A program made the translations under genes and the position numbers. Below are positions 1-8,074 of a DNA stretch of 64,000 nt, in pieces; position 1 is the first letter of the stretch, and each line of letters starts with the position of its first letter. Source of the stretch: Pseudomonas vranovensis DSM 16006 (GTDB lineage: Bacteria; Pseudomonadota; Gammaproteobacteria; Pseudomonadales; Pseudomonadaceae); assembly GCF_000425805.1 (NCBI RefSeq), contig NZ_AUED01000002.1, forward strand, positions 580,014 through 644,013, read 5' to 3'. The notes under the pieces were generated by a model that searched no databases, was not told where the DNA came from, and saw only the letters and a program-made list of their open reading frames with translations.

Positions 1-1154
1 TGATTGTGCTATCCCAGGTACATGTGATGTTCGACAGTGCGCCGCAGCCGTCGGGGCTTGCCAATCTGATGGGGTTTCCCGCCACGGTGCAAAAGGCACT
101 GCCGCTTGAAACGGCGGGCAATGGCTGGCAAGCCGGTGCATTGGGGCTGGGTACCATTGCCGTGATGTGGGGCTGGGAGCGTATGCGGCCGCACGCTTTG
201 CGTTTTGTGCCAGGGGCCTTGCTTGGCGTTGCCCTGATGACCGCAATCTGCATCTGGTTGATGCTGCCGGTGAACCGGGTGCAGGTGCCGGCTGACTTGA
301 GCCAGGCCATCGACTGGTTGCGTCCGGCCGACCTGCTCAATCTTGCTGATCCCAATCTTTTGATTGCCGCCTTTGCCCTGGCCTTCATCGCCAGTGCCGA
401 AACCTTGCTGTCGGCGGCGGCGGTGGATCGGATGCACAACGGTCAACGCTCGGATTTTGACCGAGAATTATCCGCCCAGGGTATGGGCAATATGCTCTGC
501 GGGGTCTTGGGTGCGTTGCCGATGACCGGCGTGATTGTACGCAGCTCAGCCAACGTACAGGCCGGTGCGCGCACCCGGATTTCAGCGATTCTGCATGGGG
601 TGTGGTTGCTGGCATTTGTGGTAGTGCTCAGCAGCGTGCTGCAGCAGATACCGGTGGCGAGCCTGGCGGGTGTGCTGGTTTACACCGGGTTCAAATTGGT
701 CGACTTCAAGGCGTTTCGCGGTTTGGGCCGATATGGCCGGATGCCGATGTTCACTTATGCCGCGACGGCGCTGGCGATCATCTTCACTGACCTGTTGACG
801 GGAGTGCTGCTTGGGTTTGCTCTGACACTTCTCAAGCTGGCGTTCAAGGCGGCGCGTCTGAAGATCAGCGTGGTCAGCCTCGACACACCGGGACATCTGG
901 AACTCAGGTTGAGCGGTGCGGCGACCTTCCTCAAGGTGCCGGCCCTGGCCCAGGCGCTCGAAGGCATTCCGTCCGGCACCACGCTGCATGTGCCGTTGGC
1001 CAACCTCAGCTACATCGACCATTCATGCCTCGAACTGCTCGAGGACTGGGGGCGGGCCAATGCTGGCAATGGCTCGAGGTTGGTGATCGAGCAGCGTCGC
1101 CTGAAGCGGCGGGTGGAAGGGCGGGTGCGCACGACAGCGGGACTGGGGGCCTGA
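1..1154 (+). CDS. SulP family anion transporter, 3' part
   Basis: The reading frame is open to the left edge, so the N-terminal part of the protein lies outside the window. About 383 residues remain. They contain several hydrophobic membrane segments (for example around residues 45-85, 115-145, 195-230 and 250-280) followed by a soluble C-terminal STAS domain from about residue 290, with the typical hydrophobic strand and helix around LSYIDHSCLELLEDW. SulP proteins are inner-membrane permeases for sulfate, bicarbonate or other anions; the substrate cannot be read from this sequence. A hairpin at 1167-1195 separates it from the convergent gene on the other strand. Confidence 0.85.
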   Translation, partial: IVLSQVHVMFDSAPQPSGLANLMGFPATVQKALPLETAGNGWQAGALGLGTIAVMWGWERMRPHALRFVPGALLGVALMTAICIWLMLPVNRVQVPADLSQAIDWLRPADLLNLADPNLLIAAFALAFIASAETLLSAAAVDRMHNGQRSDFDRELSAQGMGNMLCGVLGALPMTGVIVRSSANVQAGARTRISAILHGVWLLAFVVVLSSVLQQIPVASLAGVLVYTGFKLVDFKAFRGLGRYGRMPMFTYAATALAIIFTDLLTGVLLGFALTLLKLAFKAARLKISVVSLDTPGHLELRLSGAATFLKVPALAQALEGIPSGTTLHVPLANLSYIDHSCLELLEDWGRANAGNGSRLVIEQRRLKRRVEGRVRTTAGLGA

Positions 1155-1166
1155 TTCAGGTGATCG

Positions 1167-1195
1167 GGGGCAAGCTGCTTGTAGCCGCTTGCCCC
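1167..1195. terminator. Hairpin between convergent genes
   Basis: A 9-bp perfect stem, GGGGCAAGC (1167-1175) with GCTTGCCCC (1187-1195), and an 11-nt loop lie between the stops of two convergent genes. There is no strong T-run. The stem shares its core with the two REP-type palindromes elsewhere in the window, so it may be a decayed REP that serves as a bidirectional transcription end. Confidence 0.5.
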
Positions 1196-1210
1196 GCTAT
1201 TGCTAACACA

Positions 1211-1858
1211 TCAGGCCGACTGATCCAGCTCCAGCCCTACGCCCAGTTGGCGCGACAAGCATGGCCAGCGCTTCCATGCGGCGCCGGTTGCCGGGCTGCT
1301 GAGTTTGTCGCGGTACTGCTCCACCGACTCCAGTGCGAAGCTCTCTTCATTGAGCATTTCGTCTACCGAGTGGTGTACCACTTCATCGAGCTGGTTGGCG
1401 AATTCTTCACCGATCAGTTGGTGGGCGATCAGGTTGGCCACGGTAGTGTCCAGCGGGATCAGCGGTTGATTGAAGTGCTTGATGTACAGGTCGTTCACTT
1501 CTTCCACCAAGCGATGCGCCAGGTAGGCTTCGTCCAGCAGACATCCCAGGCCCAGGTGGGTATTGGTGATGGCAGGCGGTTGCAGGAAATATTGCTCGGC
1601 GATTTTCAGCACCGGCTTGATCTGCGATTCGATACCGGCCTCGCGGGCAACGGAATTGGCAGCTTCCAGCATTTCTGGAACCTGCTCGATGTAAGCGCCG
1701 ACGAAGCGGGTCAATGCACCTTGAGCGTCGATTTCAGGCAACTGGATCGAGGGGTGCAGGTGTGGCAATTGTTGGACGAGTTGCTCTTTCAGTTGGCCGG
1801 TTTCGGTCTCATGTTGATGGGCACGGGTGATCTGCTCGCGCAAAGCGGCGATGTTCAT
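1211..1858 (-). CDS. Conserved hypothetical protein next to cox cluster
   Basis: A 215-residue protein starting MNIAALREQ. I chose the ATG at 1858 rather than one nine codons upstream because GGAG lies about seven bases before it. It has no signal peptide or membrane segment; it appears to be a soluble, mostly helical acidic protein. I do not recognise a named domain. It is transcribed away from the cox cluster and its start shares the 369-base gap with the coxB promoter region. Its function is unknown. Confidence 0.8.
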   Translation of the reverse strand: MNIAALREQITRAHQHETETGQLKEQLVQQLPHLHPSIQLPEIDAQGALTRFVGAYIEQVPEMLEAANSVAREAGIESQIKPVLKIAEQYFLQPPAITNTHLGLGCLLDEAYLAHRLVEEVNDLYIKHFNQPLIPLDTTVANLIAHQLIGEEFANQLDEVVHHSVDEMLNEESFALESVEQYRDKLSSPATGAAWKRWPCLSRQLGVGLELDQSA

Positions 1859-2227
1859 GACAGCTCCAGGGTAAAGGCGTGACAAACGGAAGACACTAAG
1901 TTAGCTCTATTCTGCAATCGACTAAGACGTATTTGGCATAACCCGAAGCCACTTATATTCTGCGATTATATCGAAATGCCATCATTGTGCCGTACGCCAG
2001 GCAGTCCGCGGGCTGGCGCGCAAACGTTCAACCTGTTCCCTTTGATTTCCCGCGTCGCGTTGCGTGGTCGAAGTCGCTGTCTATACTCCGGTTTGAAAGT
2101 GATTCGCTGATGAGGCCCGACTGCAGTTCGCAGGGGCTCGGTCGTCGAAGTTCGCAGTCTTGGCCGCCGTACCCTTAGCCGTAGGTCCACGCCTCCGGGA
2201 TAACAAGAACGATAAGGGGAACCCGCA
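1859..2227. other. Intergenic region upstream of coxB
   Basis: This 369-base divergent gap lies between the hypothetical gene on the minus strand and coxB. It is AT-richer near 1890-1975. The only clear element is a CTATACT hexamer region at 2081-2087, listed separately; a long leader of about 130 bases would precede coxB. I see no convincing ORF. Confidence 0.6.
2081..2087 (+). promoter_or_regulatory. Candidate RpoS-type -10 element of the cox operon
   Basis: CTATACT at 2081-2087 matches the extended -10 preferred by sigma-S (CTAYACT). There is no good TTGACA about 17 bases upstream, which is also typical of RpoS promoters. In P. aeruginosa the aa3 oxidase genes are known to depend on RpoS, so this assignment is plausible, but it is inferred from the motif and homology only. 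Confidence 0.45.
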
Positions 2228-3355
2228 ATGATGCGACATCCACATGTCTGGATGGGCCTCCTGTTGTGGTCGGTATTCGGTCAGGCCAACGCCGCCTGGA
2301 CCGTGAACATGGCGCCAGGGGCGACTGAAGTCAGCAACGCAGTGTTCGACCTGCACATGACCATCTTCTGGATCTGCGTGATCATTGGCCTGGTGGTCTT
2401 TGGCGCGATGTTCTGGTCGATGATCATTCACCGTCGTTCGACCGGCCAGCAACCTGCGCATTTTCACGAACACACTTGGGTCGAGATCATGTGGACGGTG
2501 GTGCCGTTCCTGATCCTGGTGGCCATGGCCATTCCAGCGACCAAGACCCTGATTGATATCTACGATGCCAGTGAGTCGGATATCGATATCCAGGTCACCG
2601 GCTACCAGTGGAAGTGGCACTACAAATACCTGGGCCAGGACGTCGAGTTTTTCAGCAACCTGGCCACCCCCGCCGACCAGATCCACAACAAAGCCCCCAA
2701 GGACGAGCATTACCTGCTCGAAGTCGACCAGCCGCTGGTGCTGCCGGTCGGGGCCAAGGTGCGCTTTCTGGTGACTGCCGCCGACGTTATTCATTCCTGG
2801 TGGGTACCGGCCTTCGCGGTCAAGCGCGACGCCATCCCGGGCTTCGTCAACGAGGCCTGGACTCGGGTCGAGAAGCCTGGCATCTACCGTGGCCAATGCA
2901 CTGAACTGTGCGGCAAGGATCACGGCTTCATGCCAGTGGTGGTCGAGGTCAAGTCCAAGGCCGACTACGACACCTGGCTCGGCGAGCGCAAGGCAGAAGC
3001 CGCCAAGCTCAAGGAGCTGACCAGCAAGGAATGGACGCTGCAGGAGCTGGTCGAGCGTGGTGACAAGGTCTACCACACCACCTGCGTGGCCTGTCACCAG
3101 GCCGAAGGCCAGGGCCTGCCGCCGATGTTTCCGGCTCTCAAGGGATCGAAAATTGCCACCGGGCCCAAGGAAGATCACCTGGGCATTGTCTTCCATGGCA
3201 AGCCGGGCACCGCCATGGCCGCCTTCGGCAAGCAACTGTCGGAAGTGGATATCGCCGCGGTTGTGACCTACGAACGTAACGCCTGGGGCAACAACAAGGG
3301 CGACATGGTCACGCCAAAAGATGTGCTGGCGCTCAAGCAGGCAGAAAGCAAATGA
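2228..3355 (+). CDS. coxB: Cytochrome c oxidase subunit II (aa3 type) with fused cytochrome c domain
   Basis: This 375-residue subunit takes electrons from cytochrome c through CuA and passes them to subunit I in the inner membrane. It starts with a signal-like segment ending near QANA, then has two membrane helices (about residues 45-65 and 90-108), then the periplasmic cupredoxin domain with the CuA ligand block GQCTELCGKDHGFMP near residues 222-236. A C-terminal class I cytochrome c domain carries CVACH at residues 286-290, making it a caa3-like fusion. The start ATG follows an AAGGGGA ribosome site. It is the first gene of the cox cluster. Confidence 0.97.
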   Translation: MMRHPHVWMGLLLWSVFGQANAAWTVNMAPGATEVSNAVFDLHMTIFWICVIIGLVVFGAMFWSMIIHRRSTGQQPAHFHEHTWVEIMWTVVPFLILVAMAIPATKTLIDIYDASESDIDIQVTGYQWKWHYKYLGQDVEFFSNLATPADQIHNKAPKDEHYLLEVDQPLVLPVGAKVRFLVTAADVIHSWWVPAFAVKRDAIPGFVNEAWTRVEKPGIYRGQCTELCGKDHGFMPVVVEVKSKADYDTWLGERKAEAAKLKELTSKEWTLQELVERGDKVYHTTCVACHQAEGQGLPPMFPALKGSKIATGPKEDHLGIVFHGKPGTAMAAFGKQLSEVDIAAVVTYERNAWGNNKGDMVTPKDVLALKQAESK

Positions 3356-3407
3356 GCCGGCTTGACGCGTGTACCCGCACCAGCCACTGGACTGCAGGAG
3401 ACAGGAC

Positions 3408-4997
3408 ATGAGCGCAGTGATCGACGACCACAGCCACGGTCATGACCACGCCCACGGACCGGCCAAGGGCCTGATGCGTTGGGTGCTGACCACCAACCAT
3501 AAAGACATCGGCACGATGTACCTGTGGTTCAGCTTCATCGCCTTCCTGCTCGGCGGCTCGTTCGCCATGGTGATCCGCGCCGAGTTGTTCCAACCGGGCC
3601 TGCAGATCGTGCAGCCGGAATTCTTCAACCAGATGACCACCATGCATGGCCTGGTGATGGTGTTCGGTGCGGTGATGCCGGCGTTTGTCGGCCTGGCCAA
3701 CTGGATGATTCCGTTGATGATCGGCGCGCCCGACATGGCCCTGCCGCGAATGAACAACTTCAGCTTCTGGTTGTTGCCGGCGGCCTTCCTGCTGCTGGTC
3801 TCGACCTTGTTCATGCCGGGCGGCGGGCCGAACTTCGGCTGGACCTTCTACGCGCCGCTGTCGACTACCTACGCACCGGAAAGCGTGACCTTCTTTATAT
3901 TCGCCATCCACCTGATGGGCATCAGTTCGATCATGGGCGCGATCAACGTGATCGCCACCATCCTCAACCTGCGTGCCCCGGGCATGACCTTGATGAAGAT
4001 GCCACTGTTCGTCTGGACCTGGCTGATCACTGCCTTCTTGCTGATTGCAGTGATGCCGGTACTGGCCGGAGTGGTGACCATGATGCTGATGGACATCCAC
4101 TTCGGTACCAGTTTCTTCAGTGCCGCCGGCGGCGGTGACCCGGTACTGTTCCAGCACGTGTTCTGGTTCTTCGGCCACCCCGAGGTGTACATCATGATCC
4201 TGCCGGCGTTCGGCGCGGTCAGTTCGATCATCCCGGCGTTCTCGCGCAAGCCGCTGTTCGGCTACACCTCGATGGTCTACGCCACCGGCGCGATCGCGTT
4301 TCTTTCCTTTATTGTCTGGGCGCACCACATGTTCGTGGTGGGTATTCCGGTGGTCGGCGAGCTGTTCTTCATGTACGCCACCATGCTGATCGCGGTGCCC
4401 ACCGGGGTGAAAGTGTTCAACTGGGTCAGCACCATGTGGGAAGGCTCGCTGACCTTCGAGACGCCGATGCTGTTCGCCATCGCTTTCGTCATCCTGTTCA
4501 CCATCGGCGGATTCTCCGGACTGATGCTGGCCATCGCCCCGGCGGACTTCCAGTACCACGACACCTACTTCGTGGTTGCCCATTTCCACTACGTCCTGGT
4601 GCCTGGAGCAATCTTCGGCATCTTTGCCTCGGCTTACTATTGGCTGCCGAAGTGGACCGGGCACATGTATGACGAGACCTTGGGCAAGCTGCACTTCTGG
4701 CTGTCGTTCATCGGTATGAACCTGGCGTTCTTCCCGATGCACTTCGTTGGCCTGGCGGGCATGCCGCGGCGGATTCCCGACTACAACCTGCAGTTCGCCG
4801 ATTTCAATATGGTCTCCTCGATTGGTGCCTTCACCTTTGGCGCCACGCAGATTTTCTTCCTGTTCATCGTGATCAAGTGCATCCGTGGCGGCAAACCTGC
4901 ACCGGCCAAACCCTGGGATGGTGCCGAAGGCCTGGAATGGTCGGTGCCATCGCCAGCGCCCTATCACACCTTCCAGACACCACCGGAAGTGAAATGA
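3408..4997 (+). CDS. coxA: Cytochrome c oxidase subunit I (aa3 type)
   Basis: The 529-residue catalytic subunit binds heme a and the heme a3-CuB centre, reduces O2 and pumps protons. The start MSAVIDDHSHGHDHAHG follows a CAGGAGA site; an upstream GTG 13 codons earlier lacks a ribosome site. Twelve membrane helices are expected. Ligand motifs are visible: TMHGLVMVF (heme a His), FGHPEVYIMILP (CuB His and cross-linked Tyr), the HHMFV pair, and VVAHFHYVL. The N-terminal His-rich tail HGHDHAHG is unusual and may bind metal. It lies 52 bases after coxB. Confidence 0.97.
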   Translation: MSAVIDDHSHGHDHAHGPAKGLMRWVLTTNHKDIGTMYLWFSFIAFLLGGSFAMVIRAELFQPGLQIVQPEFFNQMTTMHGLVMVFGAVMPAFVGLANWMIPLMIGAPDMALPRMNNFSFWLLPAAFLLLVSTLFMPGGGPNFGWTFYAPLSTTYAPESVTFFIFAIHLMGISSIMGAINVIATILNLRAPGMTLMKMPLFVWTWLITAFLLIAVMPVLAGVVTMMLMDIHFGTSFFSAAGGGDPVLFQHVFWFFGHPEVYIMILPAFGAVSSIIPAFSRKPLFGYTSMVYATGAIAFLSFIVWAHHMFVVGIPVVGELFFMYATMLIAVPTGVKVFNWVSTMWEGSLTFETPMLFAIAFVILFTIGGFSGLMLAIAPADFQYHDTYFVVAHFHYVLVPGAIFGIFASAYYWLPKWTGHMYDETLGKLHFWLSFIGMNLAFFPMHFVGLAGMPRRIPDYNLQFADFNMVSSIGAFTFGATQIFFLFIVIKCIRGGKPAPAKPWDGAEGLEWSVPSPAPYHTFQTPPEVK

Positions 4998-5022
4998 ACG
5001 GCCAGGGCCGAAGGAGAGAGTC

Positions 5023-5592
5023 ATGAGTGAAGGTGCTTCGCTCAAGCGCCTGGTCATACGGCTGATGCTGTTGACCGTGGTGATGTTTGCCTTCGGCTTT
5101 GCCCTGGTGCCGATCTACGACGTGATGTGCAAGGCCTTCGGCATCAACGGCAAGACCGGTGGGCAGTACGAGGGAACGCAGGTCAGTGATCCGAACCGCA
5201 CGGTGAAGGTGCAGTTCATGTCGACCAATGCCAGCGACATGGTCTGGGAGTTCCATTCCACCGCCGACCAGATCGACGTCAATCCCGGCGCGGTCAACCA
5301 GATGGTGTTCATTGCCCGCAACCCGACCGACAGACCCATGAGCGCCCAGGCCATCCCCAGCATAACCCCGGCCGAGGCGGCGGCGTACTTCCACAAGACC
5401 GAATGCTTCTGCTTTACCCAGCAGGTGCTGCAACCGGGAGAGCGTATCGAGATGCCGGTGCGCTTCATCGTCGACCGCGACCTGCCCAAGGATGTGAAAC
5501 ATCTGACGCTTGCTTACACGTTGTTCGATATCACCGCTCGCCACCCGCCGGTTGCACAACTGGCGGGCCAGGACGCACAGGGCGCCCGATAA
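5023..5592 (+). CDS. ctaG: Cytochrome c oxidase assembly protein CtaG (Cox11)
   Basis: This 189-residue membrane-anchored copper chaperone delivers Cu to the CuB site of subunit I. It has one N-terminal membrane helix (about residues 10-32), then an immunoglobulin-like periplasmic domain. The copper-binding CFCF motif is present with cysteines at 128 and 130, and Cys36 lies just after the helix (DVMCKAFG), as in the family. AAGGAGAG precedes the ATG. It sits between coxA and coxC, the normal order in proteobacteria. Confidence 0.96.
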   Translation: MSEGASLKRLVIRLMLLTVVMFAFGFALVPIYDVMCKAFGINGKTGGQYEGTQVSDPNRTVKVQFMSTNASDMVWEFHSTADQIDVNPGAVNQMVFIARNPTDRPMSAQAIPSITPAEAAAYFHKTECFCFTQQVLQPGERIEMPVRFIVDRDLPKDVKHLTLAYTLFDITARHPPVAQLAGQDAQGAR

Positions 5593-5604
5593 GGAGAACA
5601 CTCA

Positions 5605-6492
5605 ATGGCTTCGCATGAGCACTATTACGTACCGGCGCAAAGCAAGTGGCCGATCATTGCCACCATCGGCATGTTCATCACGGTATTTGGCCTGGGCACC
5701 TGGTTCAACGACCTCAAAGCCGGGCGACCTGACTCTCATGGGCCGTGGATCTTCTTTCTGGGGGCGTTGTGCCTGGCCTACATGATGTTCGGCTGGTTCG
5801 GTGCGGTCATCAAAGAGAGCCGCGCCGGGCTCTACAGTCCGCAGCTGGACCGCTCGTTCCGCTGGGGCATGTCATGGTTCATCTTCTCCGAGGTGATGTT
5901 CTTCATCGCCTTTTTTGGTGCCTTGTTCTATGTGCGTACCCTGGCCGGGCCGTGGCTGGGTGGGGAAGGCGCCAAAGGCGTGGCGCACATGCTCTGGCCG
6001 AACTTCGAGTTCGCCTGGCCGTTGCTCAATACGCCCGACCCGAAACTCTTTCCGCCACCCAAGGACATCATCGACCCTTGGCACCTGCCACTGATCAACA
6101 CCATCCTGCTGGTCAGCTCCAGTGTCACCGTGACCATTGCCCACCACGCCTTGCGCAAGAACCACCGTGGCCCGCTCACGTTCTGGCTGGCGTTGACCAT
6201 CGCCCTCGGCGTGGCCTTTTTGATCCTGCAGGCCTACGAGTATCACGAGGCTTATACCGAACTGGGTCTGACGCTGGGCTCGGGTATCTATGGGGCGACC
6301 TTCTTCATGCTCACAGGGTTTCATGGCGCGCACGTGACCATGGGCACGTTGATCCTGTTCGTGATGCTGATGCGGATCATGCGTGGGCATTTCAATGCCG
6401 ACAAACACTTCGGCTTCGAGGCGGCCAGTTGGTACTGGCACTTCGTGGATGTGGTCTGGGTGGGGCTGTTTATCTTCGTGTACGTGCTGTAG
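5605..6492 (+). CDS. coxC: Cytochrome c oxidase subunit III
   Basis: This 295-residue integral membrane subunit has seven predicted helices. Typical motifs are FFLGALCLAYMMFGWFG, WFIFSEVMFFIAFFGALFY, the HGAHVTMG block and the C-terminal SWYWHFVDVVWVGLF. It stabilises the proton-pumping core of the aa3 oxidase. AAGGAG lies 12 bases after the ctaG stop and directly before the ATG, so the two genes are probably translated from one mRNA. Confidence 0.97.
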   Translation: MASHEHYYVPAQSKWPIIATIGMFITVFGLGTWFNDLKAGRPDSHGPWIFFLGALCLAYMMFGWFGAVIKESRAGLYSPQLDRSFRWGMSWFIFSEVMFFIAFFGALFYVRTLAGPWLGGEGAKGVAHMLWPNFEFAWPLLNTPDPKLFPPPKDIIDPWHLPLINTILLVSSSVTVTIAHHALRKNHRGPLTFWLALTIALGVAFLILQAYEYHEAYTELGLTLGSGIYGATFFMLTGFHGAHVTMGTLILFVMLMRIMRGHFNADKHFGFEAASWYWHFVDVVWVGLFIFVYVL

Positions 6493-6498
6493 TGCCGG

Positions 6499-6702
6499 TT
6501 AGAACGGTGCGTGAGATACCAACTGGCCGCTGTAGAAGCCCCAGGTAATCAGCGCCAGGGTCAGCGCAGCGAGGGTGACCCGCACCGTCAGGGCTTTGAG
6601 CAGACGCGTGGAGTGTCCGTCGTCCTTGACCAGAAAGAACAGGCCACTGAACAAGCTGGCGATGGTGGCCAGCAGCATCAGGACAATCGCGGCTTTAAGC
6701 AT
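6499..6702 (-). CDS. DUF2909 twin-transmembrane small protein, opposite to the cox genes
   Basis: A 67-residue protein starting MLKAAIVLM, with GGAG before the ATG on the minus strand. It has two hydrophobic helices (about 4-25 and 40-60) joined by a short polar loop with KDDGHSTR, matching the DUF2909 twin-TM pattern. It fills the gap between coxC and the SURF1 gene but runs the other way, so it needs its own promoter and any transcript would be antisense to the coxC end. Its function is unknown; its constant position suggests a role in oxidase assembly or membrane quality. Confidence 0.75.
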   Translation of the reverse strand: MLKAAIVLMLLATIASLFSGLFFLVKDDGHSTRLLKALTVRVTLAALTLALITWGFYSGQLVSHAPF

Positions 6703-6765
6703 GGCGAAACTCCGGGGGGATGCATTGATGACCTTAAGTATAGCGATTGACCATGGGGTGAACGG

Positions 6766-7506
6766 GTGAAGCCATTTCGCCCGGGCTGGGTGCCGACCCT
6801 GGTGGTGCTGATGCTGCTGCCTGGCTTGATTGCGCTGGGTTGCTGGCAACTGGGCCGCGCCGAGCAGAAGCGCGCGCTGCTCGTCAGCTATGCCGAACGG
6901 CAGGCCAGTGAGCCCTTGGGCGTTGCGCAAGTGTCGCAGTTGCAGGACCCGGCCTATCGTCGGGTGCATCTGTTCGGCCATTTCGATACCCACCATAGCC
7001 TGTTGCTCGACAACCGCATGCGTGACGGCCAGGTCGGCGTCGAATTGCTGCAACCCTTTCTCGATCAGGCCAGTGGCCAGTGGCTGTTGGTCAACCGCGG
7101 CTGGCTGCCCTGGCCGGACCGACGCAATTCCGTGCAGTTCACTACGCCGGAGCAAACCCTGAGCCTGGATGCCTGGGTGTACGTCGCGCCCGGCGCCACG
7201 TTCCAGTTGCACGCGGACCCCGAGGGCGGCGACTGGCCGCGCTTGCTGACGGCCATCGATGCGGCTCAACTGTGGTCGCAGCTGGGGCGCGAAGGCTTTG
7301 CTCATGAACTGCGCCTGGAACCGGGCCCGGCCAGCTATCGACTGGACTGGCCAGTGGTCGCCATGGGCCCGGAAAAACACCTGGGCTACGCAGTGCAGTG
7401 GTTTGCCCTGGCGTTGGCCCTGGTGCTGCTCTACCTCTACTTCGGCTGGCATAACAACAAGGAGAAACAGCATGGGAGTCGTCACGAGTCCACTCAACAT
7501 GTCTGA
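6766..7506 (+). CDS. SURF1 family oxidase assembly protein
   Basis: A 246-residue protein with N- and C-terminal membrane helices (about 10-28 and 208-226) around a periplasmic domain. This is the SURF1/Shy1 architecture, linked to heme a insertion into subunit I. It starts with GTG (MKPFRPGW). The block VNRGWLPW and the terminal YAVQWFALALAL are family hallmarks. Its end overlaps the next gene by 35 bases. Confidence 0.93.
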   Translation: MKPFRPGWVPTLVVLMLLPGLIALGCWQLGRAEQKRALLVSYAERQASEPLGVAQVSQLQDPAYRRVHLFGHFDTHHSLLLDNRMRDGQVGVELLQPFLDQASGQWLLVNRGWLPWPDRRNSVQFTTPEQTLSLDAWVYVAPGATFQLHADPEGGDWPRLLTAIDAAQLWSQLGREGFAHELRLEPGPASYRLDWPVVAMGPEKHLGYAVQWFALALALVLLYLYFGWHNNKEKQHGSRHESTQHV

Positions 7507-8065
7507 AGGCAAGACGCCGTCAGGACGCGCCCGTGGGCGCCTGCAACTGATCCTTATCCTGCTGGTGGTGATCGGTCCGATGCTGCTCGCCACCGGCATG
7601 TACAAGTTCCAGTTCTGGGTGCCGGACAGCCGCAGCTATCACGGCGAAATGATCGGCAACGGCCAGAGCCGTGCCGACCTTGGGGTGAGCGCCGACGAGC
7701 AGCGCTGGCAGCTGCTGGTCAGTGCGCCCAAGAGCTGCGGCCTGGACTGCCAGCAACTGGTGTACCTGGCGCGGCAGATCCAGATCGGCCTGGGCCGTGA
7801 TGCCAGTCGTGCCAGCCATGCCCTGGCCACTGCGCAGCCGGTGAGTACCGACTATCAAGCCCGACTCGAGCGTGAATACCCGCAGCTGCAGCGTTATTCG
7901 CTGGACCTGGGCAAATACGGCGTGCCCAGCCAGGGCAAGCAGGATGCTCAATTGTGGATCGTCGACCCCCACGGCAACCTGGTGCTGCGCTATGACGCCA
8001 GGGTCAAGGGCAAGGACCTGCTCAACGACCTGCGCCACCTGCTGAAACTGTCCAATATCGGGTAG
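7472..8065 (+). CDS. Membrane-anchored Sco-like protein of the cox cluster
   Basis: A 197-residue protein. The ATG at 7472 has AAGGAG seven bases upstream; a second ATG at 7499 is possible. One membrane helix (about 24-46) is followed by a periplasmic domain with SAPKSCGLDCQQL, giving cysteines 89 and 93 in CxxxC spacing, and later VDPHGNLVLRYD with His167. Sco proteins have CxxxC plus a His in VDHSGN, so I infer a diverged thioredoxin-fold relative of Sco. It overlaps the SURF1 gene and is followed at nine bases by ctaA. A role in Cu or thiol handling for the oxidase is inference. Confidence 0.75.
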   Translation: MGVVTSPLNMSEGKTPSGRARGRLQLILILLVVIGPMLLATGMYKFQFWVPDSRSYHGEMIGNGQSRADLGVSADEQRWQLLVSAPKSCGLDCQQLVYLARQIQIGLGRDASRASHALATAQPVSTDYQARLEREYPQLQRYSLDLGKYGVPSQGKQDAQLWIVDPHGNLVLRYDARVKGKDLLNDLRHLLKLSNIG

Positions 8066-8074
8066 GACTTCACC

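Noticed and set aside
1859..2227. Small open frames upstream of coxB
   Set aside because: Both strands contain 60-75 residue frames, but none has a ribosome site or domain; the region is better explained as a promoter and leader.
3333..5057. A 574-residue open frame antisense to coxA
   Set aside because: It is rich in His, Gln, Arg and Asp as expected for antisense of a membrane protein gene; no recognisable domain or start signal.
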